Positions 6,865-15,338 of a DNA stretch of 50,289 nt are shown here, in pieces. The stretch is taken from the NCBI GenBank assembly GCA_037139415.1, contig JBAXGN010000029.1:1-50289 (forward strand). The letters run 5' to 3'. The notes below the pieces were generated by a model. That model did no database searches, was not told the DNA's origin, and saw nothing but the letters and a program-made list of their open reading frames with translations. The DNA is from Verrucomicrobiota bacterium. Its GTDB lineage: Bacteria > Verrucomicrobiota > Verrucomicrobiia > Limisphaerales > Fontisphaeraceae. Each line of letters opens with the position of its first letter. Position 1 is the first letter of the stretch. Position numbers and translations under genes: made by a program.

Positions 6865-9573
6865 TTATGGGGTGGCGATGGGTTTTGGTCCGGCTGGGGT
6901 GAGGGTTACGGGGCCTAGCAACCCGGAGTCGGTCAATGGCCAGTTGGAGGCGTCAAAGGGTTTATAATCGAGGTTGACGAAATTGATGTCATGAAAGTTC
7001 TGCCATTTGACCTTGCGCCGATCCAGATCGCGAATGCGATTGGCGGAGACGTTGACCACTTCAATTTCCAATTGGTTGCCCGTCGGTTTCAATGGTCCGA
7101 CTGAGACTTGGAACGGCGGGATGAACAAGGTGCCCAGGTCGCGTCCATTCAGGTACACGCGCGCGCTCTGGCAAACCCGGCCAAGATCCAGAATCCACTG
7201 TGAGCTGCTGGACGGCGGGGCATCGAAAGAGAGCGTGTACCGCGCAGTGCCCGCGAACCGTTGCGCGTTGGTACCGCCCAGTTCCGTCCAGGATGCCAGG
7301 TGATCGGTCTGGAAGGGCGCGGGTAATTCCGGCCCCCCTTGCAAGAAGGTGACCTGCCAGGAACCCGTCAGCGTGGTTTGGGGCGCGAGCGTTTTTTGAT
7401 AGGGCCAAGGTTCGCCCGTCACCCCGGTATTGAAGGTGCGCAGCACCATGGAGGCGCCTGGCGTCAGGTCGAGGTAAACTGCAATTCCGCCACGCGCCTG
7501 CTTGTGCAATGCCCCCAGCCCGGTCTGGCCGTTCATGGGGTCCATCAGCACAACTGAGACGGCGGAGTCGTTCAACGGTACCCAACCCGTTACCGGTTGT
7601 TCCGAACGATTCGCGATGAAGTAGTGGCGTCCGCCTTCATGCGTGCGCCGGATGAAATACAGGCCCGCATGATCTACCAGAGATTCGCGCCCAACTTGGG
7701 CAGCAGCCAACGCGGCTTCCAAGTCGCCGCACACCACCCGGCCCTTGCCCACGATGGTTTGCGACACGCCGTCGCCGGACTTGCCCGGTTGCAGCCGGGC
7801 CAGCGTTTTATGCAGCGCCGCGCGCCGCGTCTCCAAGTTTCCCCAGCCAGGCACATCGGTCGGCAGTTGGCCTTCAAAGATAACCGTCGCCCCCGCTTCC
7901 GCCAGGGCCACCAATTGTTCAAACGTTGGCAGGTGCATGACCTGGCAGCGCGGCACCACCACCACGCGATACGCGGCACCGGCGGTCTTGAGGCGGCCCT
8001 CGGCCACCGTGGTTCCGGCCAACTGGCGGTCCGAGATATAATCAAAGGCGTACCCGCGATTCCAGAGATGCTCGGCCGCTTTGCCGAGGGGTTGCGCCTC
8101 GAACCAGTCACGCGCATGAACCGTCATGTTGAGCACCCGCCCGCCGGGAGTCTGCCAGTAGTCATAAATGGGCCAGTAGAGTAAAACATCATTGTCCGGG
8201 CGTCCGGCCTGCAAGATGGATTGGCAGCGGGCGGCATACGCATTCAACGCGGAAACATGTTGCCAGACGGAATTGCGCGGATTCATCTCGAACGCGGCAT
8301 AGAATACCCAGCCGGGCCACTCCGCCTCATCCGGCGAGTAGCAGGTGCCGTGATAAAAAATATGGTTAATGCCGCTGACGAACAGATCGTCCAACAGATA
8401 TTTCATATCCCCGAGCGTCTCGGTGAAATGTTCCTGGAGCCAGGTGCCGGTTTCATTGGCTACCAACGCTCGCCCCGCCACATGGGCGGAGGAGGAGGCA
8501 AACTTGGAAATCAGCTTATTGCGATCCTTAAAAAACATCTCGGATTCCGGGATGTCCGCCAGGGCGTACAGATCGAGCAGGTTGCCTGGGGAACCATGCG
8601 CCTCGTTGCGCGTGAGGAAACCGTTCTTTTTCGCCCACGCCGTCCAAAGCGGCATGGTTTCCTCCGCCATGAGATCGGAAATGGTCTCGCGATAATCACA
8701 TTTTATCCGGGCGGTGTGCTCGTTCGTGGCCTTGCCAAACAGCGCGGGCAACTCTTGCTCCAGCCGGTACCCGCGACGCTGCGCGAACTTGGTAAACAAA
8801 TCCGGCGCCCAATCGGACCGGTATTCATACGAATCATGGTACACGGCGCGCGGTTTGGGGCCTTGGTAACCGGCAAATGCCTCATCAAACCAGCGCAGAT
8901 AGTTTTTCATTCCGTCGGCGTAAAACAGATTCAGCATGTGGCCTTCGCCGCCGGGCGCGGCCCGTTTGACCTTCTGGCCGGAAGGCTTTTGAGACACCGC
9001 ATAAACCGTCCATGGCCCGCCCTCCGCCACCCAGGCGACCATGCCATCGACACCGATTTTCCCGGTGAGTTCAAGCGCCTTGCCATCCGGGGAAAACGCC
9101 ATTAAAGCCTGAATGGACTTCCGGTCAAATTTTTCAAGCAGCCGCGCCCCCGGCTTGACCTCGGTGACATTCACAACGACGGCGGCGTTGGCTTCCTGAG
9201 CCGTGACTCGTGGCCCGCCAAAGCACCAGCCGGTGCCCGTGGTCATATCCACATTCAAGTCCAGCCGCTGCCCCTCGGTTACGGTATGGCGCAGCATGGC
9301 CATCCATTGGGGGCTGAGATAGGGAATGTACTTCTCTTCCCAACCTTTGGCACCATAGATGGGGATAATATGGACCGCGCCCATGCCGGCGTCGTGATAC
9401 CGTTGCATCTCGCGGCTGAGGTTATTGGTATCCACGGCACTGGCCATCCACCACCAGTAACCGCCTGGGCGGCATTCACGGGTGATTGGTGGCCAGGCGA
9501 AGGAATCGGCGCTGGCCGCAAATGTTCCCAGCCAGGCCATGGCCATTCCGAGATGACACAAACGCAATTTCAT
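6865..9573 (-). CDS. secreted glycoside hydrolase, GH106-like (alpha-L-rhamnosidase type)
   Basis: A protein of about 902 residues with an N-terminal signal peptide (hydrophobic stretch LCHLGMAMAWLGTFAASA). The mature start PPITRECRPGGYWWWMASAV, then HDAGMGAVHIIPIYG and TTGTGWCFGGP, is typical of the large glycosyl hydrolase group annotated as GH106/alpha-L-rhamnosidase-like, common in polysaccharide-degrading Verrucomicrobiota, Planctomycetota and Bacteroidota. The C-terminal part (WILDLGRVCQSARVYLNG, NQLEIEVVNVSANRIRD) is a galactose-binding-like beta-sandwich. It would act outside the cytoplasm on rhamnose-bearing glycans, but the exact linkage is not readable. An upstream ATG at 9600 adds nine residues. 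The gene stands alone. Confidence 0.8.
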   Translation of the reverse strand: MKLRLCHLGMAMAWLGTFAASADSFAWPPITRECRPGGYWWWMASAVDTNNLSREMQRYHDAGMGAVHIIPIYGAKGWEEKYIPYLSPQWMAMLRHTVTEGQRLDLNVDMTTGTGWCFGGPRVTAQEANAAVVVNVTEVKPGARLLEKFDRKSIQALMAFSPDGKALELTGKIGVDGMVAWVAEGGPWTVYAVSQKPSGQKVKRAAPGGEGHMLNLFYADGMKNYLRWFDEAFAGYQGPKPRAVYHDSYEYRSDWAPDLFTKFAQRRGYRLEQELPALFGKATNEHTARIKCDYRETISDLMAEETMPLWTAWAKKNGFLTRNEAHGSPGNLLDLYALADIPESEMFFKDRNKLISKFASSSAHVAGRALVANETGTWLQEHFTETLGDMKYLLDDLFVSGINHIFYHGTCYSPDEAEWPGWVFYAAFEMNPRNSVWQHVSALNAYAARCQSILQAGRPDNDVLLYWPIYDYWQTPGGRVLNMTVHARDWFEAQPLGKAAEHLWNRGYAFDYISDRQLAGTTVAEGRLKTAGAAYRVVVVPRCQVMHLPTFEQLVALAEAGATVIFEGQLPTDVPGWGNLETRRAALHKTLARLQPGKSGDGVSQTIVGKGRVVCGDLEAALAAAQVGRESLVDHAGLYFIRRTHEGGRHYFIANRSEQPVTGWVPLNDSAVSVVLMDPMNGQTGLGALHKQARGGIAVYLDLTPGASMVLRTFNTGVTGEPWPYQKTLAPQTTLTGSWQVTFLQGGPELPAPFQTDHLASWTELGGTNAQRFAGTARYTLSFDAPPSSSSQWILDLGRVCQSARVYLNGRDLGTLFIPPFQVSVGPLKPTGNQLEIEVVNVSANRIRDLDRRKVKWQNFHDINFVNLDYKPFDASNWPLTDSGLLGPVTLTPAGPKPIATP

Positions 9574-9782
9574 GCGGTGATTGTTCCCCAAATTCCCCAT
9601 TTGTCACTTAAAAAGAGGCTATTGTAGCGATTTGGCACACCTTGGTGCTGGTTTGGGACGCTACGGGGCAAAATGGAACTTCCGCTGATGATGGATCGCT
9701 TGCCAATCCGGCAGAAGGATGCACCGTCGAGCCTCCGCCTGACACCGCATCATCGCCTACCGTCACATGCCCCGCTACACCA

Positions 9783-11411
9783 TCAGGCTTTTGTTTTGGC
9801 CAGCGATTCTTGGTAGAACATGCGCACCGGAGCGCCCCCCAAGGCAATGGCGCACCAGGCGGCTTCATCCAATTGGGCCTGGGTAAGCCCCAACTTGAGG
9901 GCTTTCTCATAATGCGCGTCAAAGCAGGGATGGCACCGGCTGTAAATCACCAGGCTGAAGAGGATGAGTTCCTTGGTCTTTTCATCCAGCACGCCGGGGC
10001 CTTGCACGGAGCGGATGAGCGCGGCAAACGCCTTTTGGGATTCCCCCACGGAACTAGGCGCGTGGGGAGCGTTGAACACGTCCGCACAACAGCCGGGCGG
10101 GTGGGCGTCGGGAGCAGGTGATGGTGTATTCATGGTGTCGAGGGTGGTTTGAGAATTAACGGGTAATGCTGACAAATCAGGTGGCAGGTCGGCGGTCACC
10201 TCAATCCGCCCGTCCGACGGGCCGGTGATTTGGCCAATAACGCAGCCATCGCAGCCACGCTCCGCCAGGGAACGTTGCAACGCTGCCAGGCGATCCGGCG
10301 GAATGGCAATCAGCAGGCCGCCGGAAGTTTGTGCGTCAAAGCCGAGGTGTACACGCGCCTCCACCACGTCGGCGGCAATCTGCAACGCCTCACCGACAAA
10401 TTCCCGGTTCCGTTCCACCGCGCCCGGGATGATGCCTTGCTGGAAGGCGTCCAACACGCCATCAAACGACGGCAGGGCATTGGCGGCAATCCGGGCAGTG
10501 AGTTTGCCCTGGCGCAGCATCCGAAAGAGATGGCCGAACAGACCAAAGCCGGTGATATCGGTGCAGGCGGAAGCGCCGGATTGCCGCATCGCTTCGGCAG
10601 CGGCTCGGTTGAGGGTTGCCATGGATTTTTCCGCCGCCGCCAGGCCTGCAGGAAATTCCCTTCCAATCTGCCGCGCGAAAATCAAGACCCCGGTGCCCAG
10701 CGGCTTGGTGAGGACCAGCAAGTCGCCGACCTTGGGAGTTTCCAAAGCGCGGGCCACGGCTGGGTCAATGGTTCCGGTGATGGCGAATCCAAGCTTGATC
10801 TCTGGATCCTTGAGGCTGTGTCCTCCGATCAGCGCCACGCCTGCCTGGCCGAGCACCTCCATGGCACCCGCGAGCATTTGATACATGACTTCGCCCGGCA
10901 AGGTTTCCGATGGAAACGCGAGAATGTTCAGCGCTGTGCGGGGTTCTCCCCCCATGGCGTAAATATCGGAAAGGCAGTTGGCCGCGCAAATACGGCCAAA
11001 GAGATGGGGATCGTCCACGCAAGGGGTGAACACATCCACGGTTTGCACCAGGCAAAGGGTATCGGAGATGCGATAAATGGCGGCGTCATCCGCCGCCGCC
11101 AAACCTGAGATGACCGCTGGATCGTTCACGGCCGGCAATCGTGCGAGGGCGGCCTCCAGATCGGCGGGGGCGATCTTGGAAGCGCAGCCGGCGTTATGCA
11201 CCAGTTGCGTGAGTTTGACTTGGGAAAGCTCCACCTGCTCGGGCCGTTCTCCCGCGCACGGGCAAATTCCCTGGTCGCGGAACACGTCGCAAGGGCAGGG
11301 GCGTCGGGGATCACAGATACAGTGGCCCAGCCGTTGCGACAACTCCATCACCCGTCTGCGTTTGGCAAAATCAATTTTCATCGGGATCATGCCAACGCAA
11401 AATACCCGCAA
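9783..11411 (-). CDS. selD: selenophosphate synthetase fused to an AhpD/CMD-like domain
   Basis: A 542-residue fusion in three parts. Residues 1-60 hold a cysteine cluster (Cys31, 33, 39, 41, 50, 52; CPCDVFRDQGICPC) resembling the iron-sulfur region of ferredoxin:thioredoxin reductase. Residues about 60-426 are selenide, water dikinase, which makes selenophosphate from selenide and ATP: HNAGCASKIAP carries the catalytic Cys76 (the second Cys of the E. coli GCGCK motif is Ser here), followed by GGHSLKDPEIKLG and TDITGFGLFGH. Residues about 427-542 are a carboxymuconolactone decarboxylase/AhpD-like domain with the redox motif CHPC at 493-496 and a downstream His. The frame is continuous; Met427 could also start the last domain on its own. 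No SelA, SelB or tRNA-Sec is visible nearby. The start is uncertain: ATG codons at 11390 and 11381 are alternatives. Confidence 0.87.
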   Translation of the reverse strand: MRVFCVGMIPMKIDFAKRRRVMELSQRLGHCICDPRRPCPCDVFRDQGICPCAGERPEQVELSQVKLTQLVHNAGCASKIAPADLEAALARLPAVNDPAVISGLAAADDAAIYRISDTLCLVQTVDVFTPCVDDPHLFGRICAANCLSDIYAMGGEPRTALNILAFPSETLPGEVMYQMLAGAMEVLGQAGVALIGGHSLKDPEIKLGFAITGTIDPAVARALETPKVGDLLVLTKPLGTGVLIFARQIGREFPAGLAAAEKSMATLNRAAAEAMRQSGASACTDITGFGLFGHLFRMLRQGKLTARIAANALPSFDGVLDAFQQGIIPGAVERNREFVGEALQIAADVVEARVHLGFDAQTSGGLLIAIPPDRLAALQRSLAERGCDGCVIGQITGPSDGRIEVTADLPPDLSALPVNSQTTLDTMNTPSPAPDAHPPGCCADVFNAPHAPSSVGESQKAFAALIRSVQGPGVLDEKTKELILFSLVIYSRCHPCFDAHYEKALKLGLTQAQLDEAAWCAIALGGAPVRMFYQESLAKTKA

Positions 11412-11737
11412 GGCGGGCGGGTCACCTGCTTCTCTGAATCATGTTGGTACAGCACTGGCATCGGCGGCTTTTATAACCGAGGTTTACTCGGGAAAGCAAC
11501 CCAGCAGTGCGGTGGCGAAATAAAATTCGCCTGCCCTCCTTTGACGTTGAGAAGCGATGCGCTTGGCCATGACGCCAATTTGCCGAAGACAACGTCGACG
11601 TTGCGTGGCTGAACCAGTTGGCAACCTATTTTGTTGCCTTGAACGGATAGATTGAAAAAGAGGGCACGATAACAGGGGCAACCTGTTGTGAATCATTAGC
11701 AGCCCATGGTTACGGGTGCCCCCTTCGTGTGGTTCAA

Positions 11738-12301
11738 TCAGTTGGTACTGGGTTTTGTGGTTGCGGCGGTGGTTACCCGGGCCAGAGTTTGGAAGGCCTT
11801 CAACCACTGGTTGTGGGCTGCCGTACGGAAACTGATCGCTTTATCGGTCAAAACAACCCTTCTGCCTGTGCTGCCGCATTTGGCCGCCAAGCGACTGTAC
11901 TTCTGGGATAGTTTGGCTTTCGAAGCGGCCAGTCGCGCCATGACCAGGGTGCGTCCGGCGAGGCGTTTGAGGCCTGATATGACAACGCACATGCTGTCCG
12001 GTGTGCCGTGGTGTCCGCTGAGACTTCCAACTTGGAGGCCTTCGGTAGTACGCACGATGCAGGGGCCGCAGAGCACGTCGGTCTCCGCGATGGACGGGTT
12101 CTTTTGGAAGAGCACCAGGGCCATTTCGGCATTGTTTCTGGTTCCGACGCTTGCTGGGGCAACGCGGGTGGTTCCCTCCATTTTAGCGGGGGAGAACTGC
12201 TCTTGAAGGTGAATTTCGGTTTCGCCCTGATGGACGCCGCTGCCGATGGTAACCGGTTTGAGCGTGAACGGGAATTCCTGCAATGTTTTTATGTTATTCA
12301 T
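11738..12301 (-). CDS. hypothetical protein, not recognised
   Basis: A 187-residue frame on the minus strand, starting ATG at 12301. I do not recognise a family. The first half is mixed with no signal peptide and contains a Cys pair (LCGPCIV). The second half is basic and Ala/Thr-rich (RTLVMARLAASKAKLSQKY), ending ATTAATTKPSTN. No good ribosome-binding site precedes the start. It is the longest frame in a region without rivals and its N-terminus looks protein-like, but frames of this length also arise by chance in GC-rich DNA. The neighbours are the SelD fusion (same strand, downstream) and an ABC transporter (divergent). Confidence 0.45.
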   Translation of the reverse strand: MNNIKTLQEFPFTLKPVTIGSGVHQGETEIHLQEQFSPAKMEGTTRVAPASVGTRNNAEMALVLFQKNPSIAETDVLCGPCIVRTTEGLQVGSLSGHHGTPDSMCVVISGLKRLAGRTLVMARLAASKAKLSQKYSRLAAKCGSTGRRVVLTDKAISFRTAAHNQWLKAFQTLARVTTAATTKPSTN

Positions 12302-12706
12302 GGTTTTTTATCGGTAAATGAAGCGAGGCCATCCTAAACCGATTGCACCAAGGTCCAAAAACCGCACTTATAGTACTCTGCAATTATGAGAAAGCGAACT
12401 ATATCGCTTTTATTATTTTGGTCCGTTTACACCAGGTTATTTTGGCAGGATGCCGGCGTTAAAATACGCTTATGCCCGTGGCTGGTCGTGTTCCCCGATG
12501 CATTACTTCTGCCAGACGCCAAGCCATCGGGATGCTGAGATTCGACCAATGGACGCTTCATCCAGCCATAACGCCCATCCGTTGGATGGTTCAATCAAGC
12601 TCGTGAGGCGGCTCCGGTTGGTAAAAGTAAAAAATTCGATTGCGGTTGTTGCTTGATTTCCGTGAACGTCCGGGCCAAAATCCGGTCGTATATTTAGGTG
12701 TGATTT
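12302..12706. other. divergent intergenic region with a hairpin
   Basis: About 405 bp between the unrecognised minus-strand gene and the ABC operon. It contains a 7-bp inverted repeat at 12391-12410 (AAAGCGA, ACTATA, TCGCTTT) followed by TATTATTTT on the plus strand. There is no plus-strand gene to end there, so it may be an operator or a relic. A good ribosome-binding site (AGGTG, 12696-12700) lies 6 bp before the ATPase start. No gene was seen. Confidence 0.4.
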
Positions 12707-13471
12707 ATGGCGATAGCAACGATACTTCAAATCGAAAACCTCAAGGTTGAGTATCGCGACCGTGAGGGTGGTGGCGTCAAGTTGGCAGTCAACAACTTGA
12801 GCCTGCGGGTGCTTGCCGGTGAGGTGTTTGGGTTTCTCGGGCCAAATGGCGCCGGGAAAACTTCCACCATGAAGGTGCTGCTCGGTTTTCTCAAACCCGC
12901 GAGCGGGTCCGCCAGCATCTTCGGGGTGGATGCCAGCCAGCCGATTGCCCGTCAACGCATTGGGTATCTTCCGGAATTGACCTATTATTACAAGTTCCTG
13001 ACCGCTGAGGAGTTGCTGCGGTTTTACGCCAAGTTGTTTCAATTGCCTTCCGTAGAGGCCAACCGCCGCATTGATGCGGTTCTGAAACTGGTGGAATTGG
13101 AGGCGGTGCGGCAGCGGCAGATCAAAACGTATTCCAAAGGCATGATGCAGCGAGTCGGGTTGGCCCAGGCGCTGATTAATAACCCGGATCTCTTAATTTT
13201 GGATGAGCCCACCAGTGGTCTTGATCCGGTGGGGCGCATGCAGGTCAGGGATATTATCCAGCGGTTGAAAAGTGAAGGGAAAACGGTATTTTTTTCATCG
13301 CATGAATTGGGCGAGGTGGAGACGGTTTGTGATCGGGTGGGTATCTTGTGCCGGGGAGAGTTGAAAGTGGAAGGCCGGGTGGCTGATCTCACGCGGCAAT
13401 ATCAGGGTAATCTCGAACAAATTTTTCTGAAAGCCATCGGGTACGTGAACGCCCCGGCGGCGACTGCTTAA
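12707..13471 (+). CDS. ABC transporter ATP-binding protein
   Basis: A 254-residue ABC ATPase with Walker A GPNGAGKT at residues 45-52, a signature variant YSKGMMQRVGLAQ, Walker B LLILDEPTSGLDP and the switch histidine in SSHELGEVE. The signature SKGM, in place of SGGQ, is common in the DRA/NodI/CcmA-like exporter subfamily, which fits the type-2 permease encoded next. The protein supplies ATP hydrolysis on the cytoplasmic face. An AGGTG ribosome site sits 6 bp before the ATG. It is the first gene of a tight three-gene operon (gaps of 4 and 3 bp). The cargo is unknown. Confidence 0.93.
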   Translation: MAIATILQIENLKVEYRDREGGGVKLAVNNLSLRVLAGEVFGFLGPNGAGKTSTMKVLLGFLKPASGSASIFGVDASQPIARQRIGYLPELTYYYKFLTAEELLRFYAKLFQLPSVEANRRIDAVLKLVELEAVRQRQIKTYSKGMMQRVGLAQALINNPDLLILDEPTSGLDPVGRMQVRDIIQRLKSEGKTVFFSSHELGEVETVCDRVGILCRGELKVEGRVADLTRQYQGNLEQIFLKAIGYVNAPAATA

Positions 13472-13475
13472 GCGT

Positions 13476-14252
13476 ATGCAAAACATCCTAGCCATCGCTG
13501 GAGTGGTGCTCCGAGAGATGATCCGGCGCAAGGATTTTTATGTCTTGTTCGTGCTCACGGCCTTGATTGTCCTGATTATGGGCTCGGTGAATTTTTTTGG
13601 CGATGACAAGATTGTCCGATATCTGAAGGAAATTTGCCTACTGCTGATCTGGGTCTCTTCGCTGGTGATGGCGATTACCACAGCGGCGCGCCAACTTCCC
13701 TCCGAGCGGGAGAATCGCACCATTTTTCCTCTGCTGGCCAAACCGGTCACGCGTGATCAAGTGGTGCTGGGTAAATTTTTTGGCTGCTGGTTCGCCATGG
13801 GAATGGCGCTGCTATTGTTCTACCTGTTTTTCGCGGTAATCAGCGGTTCTCGCGAACATTATCTGCCGGTGGGAAGCTACCTTCAGGCACTTGGGGCGCA
13901 TTGGCTGGCCTTGGGGGTCATTGTCGCCATGGCGTTGCTGGGTTCCCTGGTATTCGCGGCTCCTTCCAGTAATGGTACGATCTGTTTGGTGGTGGTGATT
14001 GGCATTCTGACCGTGGGACGGCATTTGAACAAGGTGGCCTTGGGGATGCCCGAACCGCAGCAGACCTTGGTGTACACCCTATATTATCTTTTGCCGCATC
14101 TCGAGCTGTTTGACCTCCGGGACCTGGTGATTCATAACTGGCCGGTGGCCCCTTGGTGCCCCTGGCTGATGCTGCACTTATACGCGGCCGTATATGCCGC
14201 CCTGTTTCTGTTAGCCGCCTGCCTGAAGTTTCGGCGCACAACCTTGGACTGA
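13476..14252 (+). CDS. ABC-2 type transporter permease
   Basis: A 258-residue integral membrane protein with about six hydrophobic segments. After an N-terminal amphipathic start (REMIRRKDFYVLFVLTALIV) comes the motif PSERENRTIFPLLAKPVTRD, a hallmark of ABC-2 permeases (NatB/NosY-like), which reads as the coupling region before the membrane segments. It pairs with the ATPase 4 bp upstream to form an exporter in the inner membrane. The substrate is not known, and homologous pairs are linked to quite different cargos. The following TPR protein begins 3 bp after the stop. Confidence 0.88.
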   Translation: MQNILAIAGVVLREMIRRKDFYVLFVLTALIVLIMGSVNFFGDDKIVRYLKEICLLLIWVSSLVMAITTAARQLPSERENRTIFPLLAKPVTRDQVVLGKFFGCWFAMGMALLLFYLFFAVISGSREHYLPVGSYLQALGAHWLALGVIVAMALLGSLVFAAPSSNGTICLVVVIGILTVGRHLNKVALGMPEPQQTLVYTLYYLLPHLELFDLRDLVIHNWPVAPWCPWLMLHLYAAVYAALFLLAACLKFRRTTLD

Positions 14253-14255
14253 CCC

Positions 14256-15113
14256 ATGGCTGGACCTGTGTACCTGTTTGCCTTGTTGTTAACGCTGGCC
14301 TTTTCCATGGCGGCGGGATTGGTACCGTGGCATCAGCAGTGGTCGGGTGCGCGCGGGCGCAATGACAGTCTGCTCGCCACGGTTTTTGGCGACAGTCGGC
14401 GCTTATTTTCCAATCATTTCTTTGTCAAGGCGGATGTGTATTACCACATGGGCTTTTATCCGGGCATTTTTGATCTGCAATCGAATGAACGCGGGCAGAT
14501 CCACATGGCCGAGGATGCCGGGTTGCAGGCGGAACACGACGAAGGCGCGTTCTTTCGCGGCACCAAGCCATTGGATTGGCTGGATTCCTTTGAGCGGAAT
14601 TTTCACCCCTCCACGCATGTTCATGCCGACGATAAAACTCAGGGGAGCGAACGGGAAATTTTGCCTTGGCTGAAAGTGGCCGCCGAATTGGACCCGCAGC
14701 GGATTGAAACGTACACGGTGGCGGCTTTCTGGTTGCGCAAGAGCATGAAACGTCCGGAAGTTGCCGAACAGTTTTTGCGCGAGGGACTACGCAATAATCC
14801 CGGCAATGCGCAAATTCTATTCGAGCTTGGACGGATTTTTTTGGATGAACATCATGACCTGATGCGCTCTCGCAATGTCCAGGAATTGGCGTTGCGCAAG
14901 TGGCGGGAAAACGAGGCAGCCAAACCGGAGTCGGACCCGTTCCTGCTGGAACAAATTTTAGGACAGTTGGTCTTTTTAGAACGTCAGGTTTCCAACTGGT
15001 CGCGAGTGCTTGATTATTTGCGTGAGTTGCGATCCCTTACACCCAATCCAGACGCCATTGACAAGCAAATCCAGGAAGTTCGTGAACTCATGGCTAAACC
15101 CGGCGGCAAATAG
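14256..15113 (+). CDS. membrane-anchored TPR-like protein of the ABC operon
   Basis: A 285-residue protein with one N-terminal hydrophobic segment (LFALLLTLAFSMAAGLVPW), so it is anchored in or exported across the membrane. The rest is mostly helical. From about residue 125 it has TPR-like pairs (ILPWLKVAAELDPQRIETYT, REGLRNNPGNAQILFELGRI), followed by a helical stretch and a tail RELRSLTPNPDAIDKQIQEV. The middle (HEDAGLQAEH-like, HPSTHVHADD) is rich in His/Asp and may bind metal, which is speculation. Its position 3 bp after the permease suggests it is an accessory of that exporter. No family name can be given with confidence. Confidence 0.75.
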   Translation: MAGPVYLFALLLTLAFSMAAGLVPWHQQWSGARGRNDSLLATVFGDSRRLFSNHFFVKADVYYHMGFYPGIFDLQSNERGQIHMAEDAGLQAEHDEGAFFRGTKPLDWLDSFERNFHPSTHVHADDKTQGSEREILPWLKVAAELDPQRIETYTVAAFWLRKSMKRPEVAEQFLREGLRNNPGNAQILFELGRIFLDEHHDLMRSRNVQELALRKWRENEAAKPESDPFLLEQILGQLVFLERQVSNWSRVLDYLRELRSLTPNPDAIDKQIQEVRELMAKPGGK

Positions 15114-15260
15114 CCGTAATGGACTTTTTACCGACGCCGGGGCCTTATGCGGCGTTTCTCGTCGGCGGTGATTGGAACTGGCTCAAGAACCCCGCTCCCC
15201 AATGGCAGGCGTGCTTCCGGTGGGAATTCCCATCAAGTGAGTCTGGACAGCGGATTCGTA

Positions 15261-15295
15261 GAAAAAAAGCGGGACTGGTGATGCCAGTCCCGCTT
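15261..15295 (-). terminator. rho-independent terminator of the groEL transcript
   Basis: A 12-bp perfect stem (AAGCGGGACTGG at 15267-15278 with CCAGTCCCGCTT at 15284-15295, loop TGATG). Read on the minus strand it ends in a run of T (complement of the A-run at 15262-15268), 44 bp after the groEL stop. Confidence 0.92.
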
Positions 15296-15338
15296 GAATG
15301 TGCATTATCCGGTTTCCCGGTTGCGCAGAGCAAATGGA

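Noticed and set aside
12391-12410. terminator for an upstream plus-strand gene
   Set aside because: No plus-strand gene precedes it, so it was kept only as a hairpin note.
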